Shown here piece after piece: positions 5,942 to 7,645 of a stretch of DNA of 7,645 nucleotides; positions within the stretch are counted from its first letter, which is position 1, and the number at the start of each line of letters is the position of its first letter. This DNA is from Bryobacteraceae bacterium (GTDB lineage Bacteria; Acidobacteriota; Terriglobia; Bryobacterales; Bryobacteraceae): positions 1 through 7,645 of the forward strand of contig JASHWA010000010.1 in assembly GCA_030044325.1 (NCBI GenBank), written 5' to 3'. The translations under genes were made by a program, and so were the position numbers. The notes beneath the pieces were generated by a model that was not told the DNA's origin, did not search any database, and saw nothing but the letters and a program-made list of their open reading frames with translations.

Positions 5942-7645
5942 ATGGATCGATTCTCGACAGTCCCAATCCTCGTATTCATGGCATCGGCTCTGGCTTCCGG
6001 TCAGTCCGGGCCGACCGGACCGTCGGGCACGCAAGGCACCGGCTGCACTCCCACGTCATGCCAATTCACTTTCACCATCAATATCAATGGGATCGGGAAC
6101 GGCATCCCCGGCCAGCAATACTCCACATTCAGCCCGCTCCTGCCGTCCAACAACGGGAGTATGGCTCTTACCGCGTTTGCCGTGGTAACCGTGAACGGAG
6201 TTACATCGACCCGCCAAACCACAATCCCTCTGATTTTCGTGGGATTCTCGGGCAGCGGGTCGAGTACCGAAATCATCATGATCTGCAACAACGCGACTCA
6301 TGACGTCGTGGATTTCAAGGACGGCAATGCGACGTTGAATAACAAGGGACGGAGCGGAACCGCAACGCTCAGTTACGGCACCGACGCTTTCACCGGTGCG
6401 AGCGGATCGAGCTTTTTCTCTTACAACTTCATGTGCACCGGCGATGAGACTGGGGCGGGCATTTGTTACAACGGTAGCGGGAATCCGAATCCTGACGACT
6501 TCACCGCGAACCTCAGCGGGAGCGGCGCCGTTCTGCTCCCGGTTTCCGATGCTCTCTCGGCTCTTCCGACGCTGTTTCCGGTTCCGCCCCCGGGCTACGT
6601 CTCGACGGTGGTGAACCAGACCCGGCTGCTGTTCGGTCAGCCTCCCAATCCCGACAACCCGTTCGGCTCCGGATCCTTTCGCCCGGTTCCGTACGCCAGC
6701 GAAAGCTCCACCAGCGCAGGCAGCCTGACGATCACCCCGCCGTGGCAATACACCGACAGCACCTACACCGCCGCCGCTTCCTGCGCCAATCTGGGATCGG
6801 ATTGCTGGATTACGATTCCCACCGCTTCCGGATCGATCGCCGCCTTCACGGATACGTCTATCCGGGCGAATGTAAATGTTTCAAACCTCGGCCCGGGAGT
6901 TTATCCCGCGAACGTGTCCCTGGTCATCGCTCCCGACGATACGTCCTTCGCCCCGTCGACGGTCAACACGCCGCTCAGCCTTCTCGTGACGGGGAATATG
7001 CCGATTTTGGAGCTTTCCGAAAGCGCCGTTGAGTTCCAAAGCGGCGCAGGAGCTACGCAGTCTCCATCGCACTCCATCGCGCTCTCCGCGACGGCTCCTG
7101 TCTCCTATCAGGCTTCGGCATCGACCCTCACCGGAGGGAATTGGCTGAGCGTGACGCCGGCTTCCGGCGCAATCACGTCGCCTGCGGCCGTCCCAGTGGG
7201 AATCAGCGCCAACCCGGCGGGCCTTGCGCCGGGAGCGTATTTCGGACGCGTGGATATAAATGCTCCCGGCGCGCTCACTTCGTGGCAATCGATCGGGGTG
7301 GAGCTCACCGTGTCGAGTTCAGGATCCGCAGTGCCGCTGTTCTCGCCCACCGGCCTTGTCTTCGTGACGCCTCAGACCCAAAACCCGTCTTCGCAGAACA
7401 TTGTCGTATCGACATTCTCGCCGCAGCCGGTTTCCTTCACGGTGCAGGGGGAAGAAGATGATTTCGTCGCCTGGCTCCAGGTGCCTTCCTCATCAATGAG
7501 CGTTCGGTCCGGCTCCCCGGTCACCGAGACGATTTCCATCAACACCACCGGCCTGGTTCCCGGCGTGTATACAGGAAAAGTCTACGAGACCTTCTCCGCG
7601 ACGCAATATCTGATCCCGGTAGAGCTGGTGGTCACTCCGGCGATA
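5942..7645 (+). CDS. Secreted multi-domain protein with BACON-like repeats, N-terminal part (3' end outside window)
   Basis: The frame starts at ATG 5942 (first start after a TAG at 5897; a weak GGGAG lies 12 bases upstream) and is open for 568 codons to the last base. Residues 1-21 are a Sec signal peptide (PILVFMASALASGQ). A short glycine/proline stretch follows, then a region of about 240 residues that I do not recognise, rich in Gly, Ser, Thr and beta-type sequence. Cysteines lie at 35/40, 115, 165/175 and 281/288, and could form disulfides outside the cell. From about 280 there are three BACON/Ig-like units, each with a conserved Trp in a Wxxx(P)xSG or similar motif: W289 (WITIPTASGSI), W401 (WLSVTPASGAI) and W511 (WLQVPSSSM). 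Each is followed by a GLxPGxYxG/A turn. The Trp spacing is 112 and 110 residues. BACON domains are thought to aid carbohydrate or mucin binding; acidobacterial versions occur in many exported proteins. The gene is transcribed away from the broken winged-helix gene. Confidence 0.85.
   Translation, partial: MDRFSTVPILVFMASALASGQSGPTGPSGTQGTGCTPTSCQFTFTININGIGNGIPGQQYSTFSPLLPSNNGSMALTAFAVVTVNGVTSTRQTTIPLIFVGFSGSGSSTEIIMICNNATHDVVDFKDGNATLNNKGRSGTATLSYGTDAFTGASGSSFFSYNFMCTGDETGAGICYNGSGNPNPDDFTANLSGSGAVLLPVSDALSALPTLFPVPPPGYVSTVVNQTRLLFGQPPNPDNPFGSGSFRPVPYASESSTSAGSLTITPPWQYTDSTYTAAASCANLGSDCWITIPTASGSIAAFTDTSIRANVNVSNLGPGVYPANVSLVIAPDDTSFAPSTVNTPLSLLVTGNMPILELSESAVEFQSGAGATQSPSHSIALSATAPVSYQASASTLTGGNWLSVTPASGAITSPAAVPVGISANPAGLAPGAYFGRVDINAPGALTSWQSIGVELTVSSSGSAVPLFSPTGLVFVTPQTQNPSSQNIVVSTFSPQPVSFTVQGEEDDFVAWLQVPSSSMSVRSGSPVTETISINTTGLVPGVYTGKVYETFSATQYLIPVELVVTPAI

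Noticed and set aside
5959..6050. Gly-Pro-rich stretch after the signal peptide suggesting a collagen-like repeat
   Set aside because: Only about three GXY triplets are present, too few for a collagen-like segment.
5017..6303. Long plus-strand open frame of 428 codons
   Set aside because: It runs antisense to the amidohydrolase start and the winged-helix gene, then overlaps the BACON gene in the wrong frame; its sequence is rich in His, Arg and Pro without motifs. It is a GC-driven shadow.
6056..6748. Minus-strand open frame of 230 codons
   Set aside because: It is antisense to the BACON gene, which has a signal peptide and recognisable repeats; the antisense product has an Arg/Gly-rich shadow composition.

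Overview
The window looks like a piece of an Acidobacteriota chromosome, most likely a Bryobacterales/Solibacter-type genome. This is an inference from gene families recognised by eye (NHL-repeat and BACON-type secreted proteins, a secreted DPPDGRIP/WNGDSRG protein family, a zinc-finger plus PilZ protein) and from the GC-rich coding sequence. No database search was possible.

Layout, left to right. 1-408 (+): the 3' end of an NHL beta-propeller gene whose repeat pattern breaks off near base 270. 469-1488 (+): a secreted protein of an acidobacterial family of unknown function. 1489-1960: no intact gene, but the minus strand carries a remnant with a basic C-terminal motif (GDAARRRW). 1973-2530 (+): a zf-HC2-like zinc finger fused to a PilZ domain with both c-di-GMP motifs. 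2531-3137: no intact gene, but a second minus-strand copy of the GDAARRRW element. 3138-3426 (-): amidase-family debris. 3477-3956 (-): a CcdC-like membrane protein. 4021-5271 (-): a secreted metal-dependent amidohydrolase. 5411-5777 (-): a winged-helix-like gene broken by two single-base frameshifts. 5942-7645 (+): a long secreted protein with at least three BACON-like domains. It is open to the window end and has no stop codon in view.

The intact genes do not form an obvious pathway. The amidohydrolase and CcdC-like genes are co-directional, 64 bases apart, and could be co-transcribed. The broken winged-helix gene and the BACON gene are divergent; the gap between them holds a 21-base near-perfect dyad that is a candidate operator. 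The most striking overall property is the number of broken or partial genes between intact ones. This means either a decay-prone accessory region or an assembly carrying single-base errors. I do not see a CRISPR array, tRNA, rRNA, complete insertion sequence or recognisable defence system.
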